This document shows, in pieces, positions 41,790 through 50,357 of a stretch of DNA of 64,000 nt (position 1 is its first letter; each line of letters begins with the position of its first letter). The position numbers were made by a program, and so were the translations under genes. The DNA comes from Candidatus Peregrinibacteria bacterium UBA1369. GTDB taxonomy: Bacteria > Patescibacteriota > Gracilibacteria > UBA1369. The notes below the pieces were generated by a model, which saw only the letters and a list, made by a program, of their open reading frames with translations, was not told the DNA's origin and did not search any database. The DNA lies in assembly GCA_002305925.1 (NCBI GenBank), contig DBRL01000017.1, positions 2,810 to 66,809 on the forward strand, given 5' to 3'.

Positions 41790-44198
41790 ATGGCCAAGGT
41801 TAAAGCAAAAGCCGTTAAAAACAAAAAGAAATTTTTGACGGCGGAACAGCTGCAGTGGTTTAAGGATGTACACGCCTATACCAATTATCTGGGGGCGGCT
41901 TCGCTTTATCTGAAAGATAATTTTCTGATGGAGAAGCCTCTTGATCGCGATCAAATCAAAGAGCGCATTTTGGGCCATTGGGGTACGGTACCGGGTTTGA
42001 ACTTTATTTATGCCCACGCCAATTTTCTGGTCAGCCGCTACAAACAGGAGGCGATTTTTATCACCGGTCCCGGCCACGGTGCGCCTGCCATTCTGGCCAG
42101 CAGTTTTCTGGACGGAACGATGAGTGATTTTTATCGTCAATACAGTCATGACGGCAAAGGCATGGGGCAGCTGATCAAGGATTTTTCCTGGCCCTACAAA
42201 TTGCCCAGCCATGTCACGCCCGATGTGCCTGGTTCAATACTGGAGGGCGGGGAGTTGGGCTATTCCCTGTCGACTGCTTATGGCGCGGTGATGGACAATC
42301 CCAAACTGGTGGTTTTTTGCGTGATTGGAGACGGCGAGGCCGAATCCGGTCCCTTGGCCGCCTCCTGGCATTCCAACAAGTTTTTGAATCCCGCCGAATC
42401 GGGTGCCGTGTTGCCGATTTTACATGTCAACGGTTACAAAATTAACAGTCCCACCGTCTATTCCACGATGAGCAATGAAGAGCTGACGGATCTGTTTAAA
42501 GGTTTTGGCTATAAGCCATATATAGTGGAAGGGGATCCGGATGTTTTACACGAGGAAATGGCCCGTAAAATGGACGAGGTTTATCGTGATATTCAGGAAA
42601 TTTGGCGGCTGGCCCGTGAGGAGGGAAAGGTCATGCGCGTCAAATGGCCGATGATTGTTCTGCGTTCAATGAAGGGCTGGACCTGTGTCCGCAATATTGC
42701 CGGGAAACGGATTGAGGATAATTTTCGCTCGCATGGTATTCCGCTCGGTGATCCTGTTGGTGATCCCGAACAGTTTCGGGCCTTGAAAGGCTGGCTGGAA
42801 TCCTACAAAATCCGCACGCTGGTAGACGGCAAAGGGCGTCCGTTGCCAAAACTGATGAAGTATTTACCCAAGGGGGATTTGCGTATGGGCAAGTGTAAAT
42901 ATGCTTATGGTGGTAGAATGGTAAAAAACCTGTCTATGCCGCGGCCGGAGAAATTTGAATTCCGTGGGGAACATGGTGAAGTGATGGGCCAAAATACCCG
43001 AATCGCCACCGACTGGCTCAATCAGGTTTTTGTAGAAGATAAGAAGAAAAACAGGTCGTTGCGCTTTTTTTGCCCGGATGAGACGGCTTCCAATAAAATG
43101 GGTAAACTGTTTGAGGGCGGTGGCCGGGAGTATCTCTGGCCTGTTAAACCTGAAGATGAAAACATCTTCACCAGCGGGCGAGTCAGTGAATTGCTTTCCG
43201 AACATACGATGCTGGGCCATCTTTTGGGCTATATATTGACCGGTCGTCATGGCATGTTCGCCTCTTATGAATCTTTTGCCATGGTCAACGTCAGTATGAT
43301 CGATCAGCATTGTAAATTTATTAAGCAGGCCAAAAGAATCAAGTGGCGTAAACCGATTGCTTCGCTCAATTATCTGCTTACCTCCAATTGCTGGCGCCAG
43401 GAGCATAATGGTTTTTCACATCAGAACGTTGGTTTTATCAGCAATGCCCTCGAGCGTCACGGCGACTTTGTCTCGGTCTATTTCCCGCCTGATGGCAACA
43501 GTCTGATGGTCACGTGGGAGCAGAATCTGAAGAGCCGCAACCGGGTCAATGTGGTGGTGGCCGGTAAAACCGATCTGCCACAGTGGTTGAGTGTGAAGGA
43601 AGCCCGTCGCCAGTTTGCCGACGGGGTGATGGTTTGGGACTGGATTGATCCGGATGGGACCAAGGATCCCGATGTGGTGTTTGCGGCGACGGGCGACTAT
43701 ATGATTGAGGAAGTGGCTGCCGCCGTTGATATTTTGCGACATGAGATTCCCGAGTTCAAGACACGCTTTGTCTGTGTCAGCGAGTTGACGTCCCTGGGTT
43801 TGGGAACCGCCGATCGCCCGTTGGATAACGCCCATGTGGAACTTTTTGAGCAGTATTTTGGTAAAACCCAGCCGATTATTTACAATTTTCATGGCTATGC
43901 CATTACCATCCGCAAGCTTCTTTTCGGTCATCCGCATGCCGATCGTTTCTGCATGCACGGCTATGATGAGGAGGGATCAACCACCACTCCTTTTGACATG
44001 CAGGTGAGAAATGAAACTTCCCGTTTTCATTTGGTCATTGACGCCCTGCAGCGTGCCGGCATCAACAATGCCAAATATGCCCGCAAGGCTCGAGCATTGG
44101 TCAAGAAATATCAGAAAAAACTACTGGAGCACAAAAAATACGTAATCGAGCACGGGGTTGATTTACCCGAAGTGGTGCACTGGAAGTGGGACAACTGA
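41790..44198 (+). CDS. xfp: Xylulose-5-phosphate/fructose-6-phosphate phosphoketolase
   Basis: A ThDP enzyme that splits xylulose-5-P (or fructose-6-P) with phosphate into acetyl-P and glyceraldehyde-3-P (or erythrose-4-P). The length of 802 residues is normal. The N-terminal domain has GPGHGAPAILASSFLDGTMS and the ThDP/Mg motif GDGEAESGPLAASWHSNKFL, then ILHVNGYKINSPTV. The middle domain has GRVSELLSEHTMLGHLLGYI and SYESFAMVNVSMIDQH, and the C-terminus ends with the usual LVKKYQKKLLEHKKYVIEHG. Acetyl-P can yield ATP through acetate kinase, which is not in view. The ATG at 41790 is used; a TTG lies two codons earlier. Confidence 0.97.
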   Translation: MAKVKAKAVKNKKKFLTAEQLQWFKDVHAYTNYLGAASLYLKDNFLMEKPLDRDQIKERILGHWGTVPGLNFIYAHANFLVSRYKQEAIFITGPGHGAPAILASSFLDGTMSDFYRQYSHDGKGMGQLIKDFSWPYKLPSHVTPDVPGSILEGGELGYSLSTAYGAVMDNPKLVVFCVIGDGEAESGPLAASWHSNKFLNPAESGAVLPILHVNGYKINSPTVYSTMSNEELTDLFKGFGYKPYIVEGDPDVLHEEMARKMDEVYRDIQEIWRLAREEGKVMRVKWPMIVLRSMKGWTCVRNIAGKRIEDNFRSHGIPLGDPVGDPEQFRALKGWLESYKIRTLVDGKGRPLPKLMKYLPKGDLRMGKCKYAYGGRMVKNLSMPRPEKFEFRGEHGEVMGQNTRIATDWLNQVFVEDKKKNRSLRFFCPDETASNKMGKLFEGGGREYLWPVKPEDENIFTSGRVSELLSEHTMLGHLLGYILTGRHGMFASYESFAMVNVSMIDQHCKFIKQAKRIKWRKPIASLNYLLTSNCWRQEHNGFSHQNVGFISNALERHGDFVSVYFPPDGNSLMVTWEQNLKSRNRVNVVVAGKTDLPQWLSVKEARRQFADGVMVWDWIDPDGTKDPDVVFAATGDYMIEEVAAAVDILRHEIPEFKTRFVCVSELTSLGLGTADRPLDNAHVELFEQYFGKTQPIIYNFHGYAITIRKLLFGHPHADRFCMHGYDEEGSTTTPFDMQVRNETSRFHLVIDALQRAGINNAKYARKARALVKKYQKKLLEHKKYVIEHGVDLPEVVHWKWDN

Positions 44199-44204
44199 TC
44201 TGCC

Positions 44205-44615
44205 TTATTCCCGGCTGCGGCTGAGCATTTCCTCGACATTTGTGAAAAGGGCCGGCGCGCTTAAAGGCTTTTCCATGTATTTGTCGATTACGCCGTCTCT
44301 CAAGGCCTCGGTTATAAGTTGAATGATCTTGTGATCCCTTGCGCCTGTCTGTAGGATGAAACCTTGTCGCAGCGCTTTTCTTTGTTCGAAGCTGTTTCTG
44401 GCCAGTACCAAACCTTCTTCCGGTATCAGACCGGAACAGAGTTCAAGATCGGAGATGACCAGTCCCCGGGGCGGCAATTCCCTCAATGCTTTTTCGCCGT
44501 CCTGAAAGTTGGCGGCCTGGATGACGTCATCGTGAATATGGCTGAGGAGTCTGACGATAGTTCTTCTCAAAAGGTCGTCGTCGTCAATGACCAGTATGCG
44601 CTGGGAGTTGGCCAT
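44205..44615 (-). CDS. Response-regulator receiver-domain protein
   Basis: 136 residues, a single CheY-like receiver domain. The acidic pocket is in ILVIDDDDLLRRTI (Asp 11/12), the likely phosphorylated Asp is D56 in GLVISDLELC, the Thr is in FILQTGARD, and the Lys is in DKYMEKPLSAP. There is no output domain, so it signals by protein contact. The ATG at 44615 (MANSQRI) fits receiver starts; one 11 codons upstream is possible. No histidine kinase is in the window. Convergent with xfp, 6 bases between stops. Confidence 0.9.
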   Translation of the reverse strand: MANSQRILVIDDDDLLRRTIVRLLSHIHDDVIQAANFQDGEKALRELPPRGLVISDLELCSGLIPEEGLVLARNSFEQRKALRQGFILQTGARDHKIIQLITEALRDGVIDKYMEKPLSAPALFTNVEEMLSRSRE

Positions 44616-44666
44616 GATTGATACGGCTTGTTCAAGTGGTTTATGCATGGGGTGGCTGGCATTATG

Positions 44667-44694
44667 TTGACACGTGATGATTTTAACTCATAAT
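44667..44694 (+). promoter_or_regulatory. Promoter for the transaldolase-pgi-tkt operon
   Basis: A perfect -35 TTGACA (44667-44672) is followed by CATAAT (44689-44694) after 16 bases. The transaldolase ATG is at 44771, leaving a leader of about 70 bases that is AT-rich. Confidence 0.5.
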
Positions 44695-44770
44695 TTCAAA
44701 ATTGCAACCACGTCTTTGTTTTTTTGGCTTTTTCCCTTAAACTTACAGCTGAAAATAAAAATAGAATTAT

Positions 44771-45424
44771 ATGCAAATCTTTCTCGATACGGCCAATCTT
44801 GAGGAGATCAAAAAATATGCCTCCTACGGTTTGTTGGATGGAGTTACCACCAATCCATCGTTGATTGCCAAGGAAGGCGTCTCACTTGAGAAAAGAATCA
44901 AAGAAATCTGTGCGGTGGTGGATGGGCCGGTAAGCGCTGAGGTGCTGGCTACCGACTATCAGGGAATGCTCGACGAAGCCCGAACATATGCTGGCTGGGC
45001 TCCCAATGTGTTTGTCAAACTTCCCCTGACAATGAATGGTATCAAGGCCTGTCGTACGCTAACAGGAGAAAGTATCCATGTGAACATGACTCTGGTTTTC
45101 AGCATTAACCAGGCGATACTGGCTGCCAAGGCCGGAGCCGATCTGGTTAGTCCTTTTGTGGGCCGCCTGGATGACATTTCCGAGGATGGCATGTCCCTGG
45201 TTCGTGATATGGTGCAGGTTTTTCGCATCAACAGCTGGGGTGCCAAGGTGTTGGCCGCGTCGATTCGACATCCCGAGCATGTGGCAGAGGCGGCCCGTGC
45301 CGGTGCCGGGATTGTAACCATCCCGCCGGCAATTCTCGAGCAGATGTTTGTCCATCCCCTGACCGAAAAGGGGTTGGCCCAGTTTTTGGCCGACTGGGAA
45401 AAGGTCAAGGATAAACAAAAATAA
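44771..45424 (+). CDS. tal: Transaldolase, small (fructose-6-phosphate aldolase-like) form
   Basis: 217 residues, a compact TIM-barrel transaldolase of the TalC/FSA subfamily. It moves a dihydroxyacetone unit between sugar phosphates. The start MQIFLDTANLEEIKKYASYG and TTNPSLIAKEG are diagnostic. The Schiff-base Lys is in NVFVKLPLT, and VNMTLVFSINQAILAAKAGA and SPFVGRLDDI follow. Whether it is a true transaldolase or FSA cannot be decided by eye. With transketolase and Pgi in the same operon, transaldolase is the better guess. pgi begins directly after the stop. Confidence 0.93.
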   Translation: MQIFLDTANLEEIKKYASYGLLDGVTTNPSLIAKEGVSLEKRIKEICAVVDGPVSAEVLATDYQGMLDEARTYAGWAPNVFVKLPLTMNGIKACRTLTGESIHVNMTLVFSINQAILAAKAGADLVSPFVGRLDDISEDGMSLVRDMVQVFRINSWGAKVLAASIRHPEHVAEAARAGAGIVTIPPAILEQMFVHPLTEKGLAQFLADWEKVKDKQK

Positions 45425-46786
45425 ATGATCAAAGCTGATTTTGAATATTTGTCGAAAATTCCTGCTGCCCGCGGAATTGCAAAGTCTGAATGGAGGCGTG
45501 TTCTCGAACGTGCCGGGGGGCTGATATCCAATTTCAAAAAGCGGCCGCCCGACTATCTGCGCCTGCTTGATGACGGACGGACGTTGCGCGCTATCAAAGT
45601 CTATGCGCGCGAGGTAAAGGGAAAATTTGATGATGTTGTTGTTTTGGGCATTGGCGGATCGGCGCTGGGGGCGATTTGCCTGGATACCGCTTTGCGGCCG
45701 CTTTTTTCTGACCGGTCGGGTCATGGCGCTGGCGCTAGCTGGCCGCGACTGACCGTGCTGGACAATGTCGATCCTGCTTTGTTGGTCGATTTTGAGTCCA
45801 ACATTGATTATCGGCGGGCGCTTTTTCTGGTGATCAGCAAATCCGGTGCTACGCCCGAAACCGTGGCCCAGTTTCTTTATTTCCAAAAAAAGGTGGCTCG
45901 TCGGGTGCCTGACTGGCAAAAACATTTTGTTTTTGTAACCGATCCCCATATCGGCTGGCTGCGCCGTTTGGCTGGTGAAATCTCGACGGAAAAAAGTTCT
46001 CTGGTCACTTTTGACCTGCCGGAGGGCGTGGGAGGAAGGTTTTCCGTGCTTTCGGCGGTGGGACTTTTGCCGGCAGCCCTGGTTGGCATATCCGTTGATC
46101 AGCTGCTCAGGGGGGCGAGAGTTGGCAGAAACCGTGTTTTTCGCGGGAATCCGGTGGCGAAGAATCCTGCCTTTGCCCTGGCCGCTGCTCAATATCTGCT
46201 GGCCAGGAAAGGTCGCAGTCAGCAGGTTTTTTATGTCTACTCGCAAAAATTGCGCTGGCTTTCCGACTGGTATCGGCAGCTGTTGGCTGAAAGTATCGGC
46301 AAAGAATTGAATCGACGGGGGCAGAAGGTCAACGCCGGTCTGACGCCGCTTGGGGCGCTTGGCGTGACAGATCAGCATTCACAAAATCAGCTTTATCTGG
46401 AGGGTCCGGATGATAAAATCTATTTGCTTCTGGATGTGGCCAAGCCCAGGCGGGATTTGACGATACCATATAACGGACGCTGGAGCGGGTTGGAGCAGCC
46501 TGGTCAATTTGATTATCTTCGTGGCGTAACTTTTGGCGAGCTTTTTCAGGCCGAGCGGCGAGGTACCCTGGAGGCTCTGGTGACGCGGCAGCGTCCCGTG
46601 ATCACCATGACAATGGACAGGCTTGATGCCGCGACGCTGGGCGAAATGCTGGTAATTCTTGAGGCCTCCGTTTCTTTTCTGGCCGAGTTGTTCGATCTGG
46701 ACGCCTATGATCAGCCCGGTGTGGAATTGTCGAAAAAATTGACGCGACAGATTTTAACTTCTGCCCGATGCTCAAAACTGATCTGA
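45425..46786 (+). CDS. pgi: Glucose-6-phosphate isomerase
   Basis: Interconverts glucose-6-P and fructose-6-P. The 453 residues are close to the short bacterial form. The sugar-phosphate sites are VVLGIGGSALGAICLDTALR and VISKSGATPETVAQFLYF. GGRFSVLSAVGLLPAALVG is the third block, and the catalytic His is in VTDQHSQNQLYLEGP. The C-terminal Lys is in GVELSKKL. It starts immediately at the transaldolase stop and overlaps the transketolase start by 19 bases. Confidence 0.95.
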   Translation: MIKADFEYLSKIPAARGIAKSEWRRVLERAGGLISNFKKRPPDYLRLLDDGRTLRAIKVYAREVKGKFDDVVVLGIGGSALGAICLDTALRPLFSDRSGHGAGASWPRLTVLDNVDPALLVDFESNIDYRRALFLVISKSGATPETVAQFLYFQKKVARRVPDWQKHFVFVTDPHIGWLRRLAGEISTEKSSLVTFDLPEGVGGRFSVLSAVGLLPAALVGISVDQLLRGARVGRNRVFRGNPVAKNPAFALAAAQYLLARKGRSQQVFYVYSQKLRWLSDWYRQLLAESIGKELNRRGQKVNAGLTPLGALGVTDQHSQNQLYLEGPDDKIYLLLDVAKPRRDLTIPYNGRWSGLEQPGQFDYLRGVTFGELFQAERRGTLEALVTRQRPVITMTMDRLDAATLGEMLVILEASVSFLAELFDLDAYDQPGVELSKKLTRQILTSARCSKLI

Positions 46787-48714
46787 AAAATTTCTCTTGG
46801 GGCAATCGTCTCAATCGCCATGAAATAGCTTTGTTAAAAGCTTTTAGCAAGGACTGCAGGAACATGATTCTGGAGATGCTGCGCTTGCCACAGAGTGGTC
46901 ATCCCGGCGGTTCGCTTTCTTCAATCGATTTTTTGACCTTGCTCTACCTTGGCATTGTTGCCCCGCGCGGGGAGCGGGTGGTAATTTCCAACGGACATGT
47001 TTCGCCTGCGGTTTATAGTGTTTTGGCCGGTTTGGGTGTGGCCGATAGGGACGCTCTGCTGCGTGATTTTCGGCGGGCCGGTTCGCCATTTGAGGGACAT
47101 GTGACCCGGAGGGTGGCGGGCGTGGAGTATGGTACGGGGCCGTTGGGGATTGGGGTGGGCGTGGCGGCAGGTATGGCCTGGGCCGAGAAACATCGGGCTC
47201 AGTCTGCCCGCAAGATTCCGCCCAAGGTATATGCTGTCATGGGCGATGGAGAGGCCCAGGAAGGAGAAGTTTACGAAATGTGCAATTTTGCCGCTGCCCG
47301 GCGGCTCGATAATCTTATCGTCATCTGTGACGACAATGGCATTCAATTGAGCGGTGCGGTTCGAGAGATCATGCCAAATAATCTGGCCGGACATTTTAGC
47401 GCGGCCGGCTGGTTGGTGCTGGAGGTGAATGGTCATGATTTTCGTTCGCTCTGGCGGGTTTATGGAAGGGCGCGCCGTTCCATCGGCAAGCCCGTGTTGA
47501 TTCTGGCCAAAACTGTCATGGGCAAGGGAGTGGATTTCATGGAGCGCGAGGCCAGGGCTGGCCGGTCTACCTGGCATGGGCAGGCGCCATCTCCGGAGCT
47601 GATCGATCGGGCTCTTGCTTCTATACGTCTATCTGCCGCCGAGGCAAAAATATTGGCTGTTTTCCGTAATTCCTTGCTGCTTCGCCGCGACAAAAAAGCC
47701 GCCCTGGTCCGTGCCGGTGTACAAAAAATTCTCAAGCCCGGCCGGGCCAGGCTATACGCTCCGGGTGAGGAGTTGGAGTGTCGCACGGCCTATGGCAACG
47801 CACTCCTTGACTTGGGAAAACACAACTCCAGTCTGGTTGTTCTGACCGCCGATTTGCGCGAATCCGTCAAAACCGCGGCCTTCGCCGAACATTACCCCTC
47901 GCGCCATCTCGAATCTGGGATTGCCGAGCAGTTGATGGTTTCTTTGGCCGGCGGCATCAGTCTCTGCGGCTATGTACCTTTCCCAACCACTTACGCTGTT
48001 TTTATGGGCGCGCGGGCGCGTGATCAGGCCAGGGTCAACGATGTCAACTCTACCGGTGTCAAAATGGTCGGTACCCACGCCGGTTTATCGGTGGGCGAGG
48101 ATGGTCCCACCCACCAGGCCATCGACGATTTTGGCGCCATGATGGGCTTTTTCAACACACGTTTGCTGGAGCCGGCCGACCCGAATCAGGCCGATCGTCT
48201 GGTTCGCTATATGGCCAGTCACCGGGGGAATTTTTATCTGCGCATGGGGCGCCCAAAATTGCCGGTTTTGACCGATCTGCGTGGGCAACCTTTTTATGGT
48301 CGGGCTTATCGTTATCGCTATGGGCGTGCCGATTTGTTGCGTCGAGGCCGCGGGCTGTCCGTTTTCGCGATTGGCGGCACGGTTCATCAGGCTCTCCGGG
48401 CCTGGGAAGCGCTTTCCGCCCGCGGCAAGTCTTTTGACTTGATTGCCGTTTCTTCACCCCGTGATTTTGATGCTACGGTACTGTCTGCACTACGTCGCAA
48501 CGCCCTGGCCCTGACCATCGAAGATCATAATCCCGATTGTGGTTTGCAGTCCCAGCTTGCTCTGCTGATACAGAAAAAACAATTGCCGGTCAAACTGGTT
48601 GGCGGTTTGGGGGTGCGGTCTTATCAACAGTCCGGCAATTGGCGGCAATTGTATGCCAAAGCTGGTCTGGATCGGGACAATATTGTAAAATTTATAGATA
48701 AATTAATTAAATAA
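46768..48714 (+). CDS. tkt: Transketolase
   Basis: A ThDP enzyme of the non-oxidative pentose phosphate pathway. 648 residues in one chain, whereas many CPR and archaea have split forms. The N-terminal part has SGHPGGSLSSIDFLTLLYLG and the ThDP motif GDGEAQEGEVYEMCNFAAAR, closing with DNLIVICDDNGIQLSG. The C-terminal part has the catalytic Glu in ESGIAEQLMVSLAGGIS and SVGEDGPTHQAIDDF. Together with transaldolase, Pgi and phosphoketolase it completes a route from hexose phosphates to acetyl-P. Confidence 0.96.
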   Translation: MLKTDLKNFSWGNRLNRHEIALLKAFSKDCRNMILEMLRLPQSGHPGGSLSSIDFLTLLYLGIVAPRGERVVISNGHVSPAVYSVLAGLGVADRDALLRDFRRAGSPFEGHVTRRVAGVEYGTGPLGIGVGVAAGMAWAEKHRAQSARKIPPKVYAVMGDGEAQEGEVYEMCNFAAARRLDNLIVICDDNGIQLSGAVREIMPNNLAGHFSAAGWLVLEVNGHDFRSLWRVYGRARRSIGKPVLILAKTVMGKGVDFMEREARAGRSTWHGQAPSPELIDRALASIRLSAAEAKILAVFRNSLLLRRDKKAALVRAGVQKILKPGRARLYAPGEELECRTAYGNALLDLGKHNSSLVVLTADLRESVKTAAFAEHYPSRHLESGIAEQLMVSLAGGISLCGYVPFPTTYAVFMGARARDQARVNDVNSTGVKMVGTHAGLSVGEDGPTHQAIDDFGAMMGFFNTRLLEPADPNQADRLVRYMASHRGNFYLRMGRPKLPVLTDLRGQPFYGRAYRYRYGRADLLRRGRGLSVFAIGGTVHQALRAWEALSARGKSFDLIAVSSPRDFDATVLSALRRNALALTIEDHNPDCGLQSQLALLIQKKQLPVKLVGGLGVRSYQQSGNWRQLYAKAGLDRDNIVKFIDKLIK

Positions 48715-48726
48715 TTACTGAAATCA

Positions 48727-49560
48727 ATGGCTGGAATAGTTCGCGGAATCGTTAATCGCATCAAAGCCCGCAGGTTAAATTTAAAAAAAGAATTGAAAAG
48801 CAATCATTTTCGTATTGCCATTTTCGGTTCGGCCCGCATCGAGCCCGGTGACAAAATCTATGAGCAGGTTTATGATTTGGCCGAACGTATTGGCAGTCGC
48901 GGTTATGACGTGGTGACCGGTGGCGGTCCAGGTTTGATGGAGGCCGCCAATTCCGGTCATATGGTTGGTGACAAAAAAAATCGTGCTAATTCAATAGGGC
49001 TGGTTATTCATTTACCTTTTGAAAGTAAGGGAAACCGTCATTTGGAAATCCGCAGCCGCTTTATGCATTTTTCCAAAAGGCTCGACACTTTCCTTTCGCT
49101 TTCCCATGTGATGGTGGTAACTACCGGTGGTATCGGCTCGTTGCTTGAGCTGTACTATATGTGGCAGCATCTGCAGGTTCATCACGTTTCCTACAAGCCG
49201 ATTATTCTGATCGGTAAAATGTGGCGCGATCTGATCGACTGGATGAAAAAGGATGTCTTGCCCGGGAACCTGGTCAGTCCCCAGGATTTTGACTATATCT
49301 ATATTGCCCGCGACAATGAGCAGGCCATGGCTATGATCGATACTTTCCATCGATTATTTCGTCAGGAAGGACATTTGCGGCAAATTGCCTGTTATAAGGC
49401 AGTCTGTGCTATTCCCGGCAAAAATGATACTTTGGTCGAGGCTATGAAAGAGCTGAAGGCAAAAGTTCAGACAACTTCGAAAAAAACGTCCGTTCGGTCG
49501 AAAAAATCTTCTGTTCCTGCCAAGGGCAAAAATGCCCGGCGTTCAGCCGGTAAGCGTTAG
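48727..49560 (+). CDS. LOG-family protein (Rossmann, lysine-decarboxylase-like)
   Basis: 277 residues. The core is FRIAIFGSARIEPGDKIYEQ, VVTGGGPGLMEAANSGHMVG and VVTTGGIGSLLELYYMW; the last replaces the canonical PGGxGTxxE with TGGIGSLLE. LOG enzymes hydrolyse nucleoside 5'-monophosphates to base and ribose-5-P, which would feed the pentose pathway encoded just upstream. The changed motif makes the substrate uncertain. The C-terminal 40 residues are a basic Lys/Ser tail. It follows tkt by 12 bases, likely the same operon. Confidence 0.88.
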   Translation: MAGIVRGIVNRIKARRLNLKKELKSNHFRIAIFGSARIEPGDKIYEQVYDLAERIGSRGYDVVTGGGPGLMEAANSGHMVGDKKNRANSIGLVIHLPFESKGNRHLEIRSRFMHFSKRLDTFLSLSHVMVVTTGGIGSLLELYYMWQHLQVHHVSYKPIILIGKMWRDLIDWMKKDVLPGNLVSPQDFDYIYIARDNEQAMAMIDTFHRLFRQEGHLRQIACYKAVCAIPGKNDTLVEAMKELKAKVQTTSKKTSVRSKKSSVPAKGKNARRSAGKR

Positions 49561-49580
49561 CCTTTGCTCAATGCCGTTTT

Positions 49581-50348
49581 TCAGACTTTGATTTTCAGGA
49601 AAATTGGGGCGTGGTCCGAGCCCGGGGTTTTGTCGTCGATATCTGCTTCCAGTAGATTTTTTTTCAGTGAGGGGCTGGTGATGAAGTAATCAATTCTCCA
49701 GCCGATGTTTCTTTCGCGGGCCCGCGTTTTCATGTCCCACCAGGAGTAGCGTCCCGCTTCTTTGTGGAAATGCCGGAAGCTGTCGATATACCCTTTTTCG
49801 TCGATCAGATGATGCAGCCAGGCGCGTTCCACGTCCATGAAGCCCGAGGTGTTGCGGTTTTCTTTCGGCCGGGCCAGGTCGATTTCGTGGTGGGCCGTGT
49901 TGACGTCGCCGCAAAAGACGGTTGGTTTGGGCAGGGCTTCGATCATCTGTTCAAAGCGTTTGTAGAAATCCAGTTTGTATTCGATTCTGTGCGTGCCCTG
50001 GCCTCCGTTGGGGAAATAGCCGTTGAAGAAGAAAAATTGGTCCAGTTCCAGACCGATCAGCCGGCCTTCGGCGTTGAGCACAGGGTCGTCGAATTCGGTC
50101 AGTACTTTTAGCGGTTTTATTCTGCTGTAGATCGCCACGCCGGAATAGCCTTTGCGTTCGCCGGATTTCCAGTAGCTCTCGTAGCCGTCGATGTGCAGCA
50201 GTTTTTCGCTGAGCTGTTCGGGGTGGCATTTCGTTTCCTGGATGGCGATCAGGTCGGCCTGGCTGCCGCGGGCCCATTCGATGAAGCCTTTTTTCTCGGC
50301 GGCGCGCAGGCCGTTGACGTTCCAGCTGTAGAGGAGGAGTTGATTCAT
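49581..50348 (-). CDS. xthA: Exodeoxyribonuclease III / AP endonuclease
   Basis: Cuts DNA 5' of abasic sites in base excision repair. The 255-residue length fits ExoIII. Signatures: LYSWNVNGLRAAEKKGF, IQETKCHPEQL (metal Glu), FCGDVNTAHHEIDLARPKEN, and the C-terminal GWRIDYFITS and PGSDHAPIFLKI (catalytic His). Convergent with the LOG gene. Confidence 0.97.
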   Translation of the reverse strand: MNQLLLYSWNVNGLRAAEKKGFIEWARGSQADLIAIQETKCHPEQLSEKLLHIDGYESYWKSGERKGYSGVAIYSRIKPLKVLTEFDDPVLNAEGRLIGLELDQFFFFNGYFPNGGQGTHRIEYKLDFYKRFEQMIEALPKPTVFCGDVNTAHHEIDLARPKENRNTSGFMDVERAWLHHLIDEKGYIDSFRHFHKEAGRYSWWDMKTRARERNIGWRIDYFITSPSLKKNLLEADIDDKTPGSDHAPIFLKIKV

Positions 50349-50357
50349 AGGCGCATT

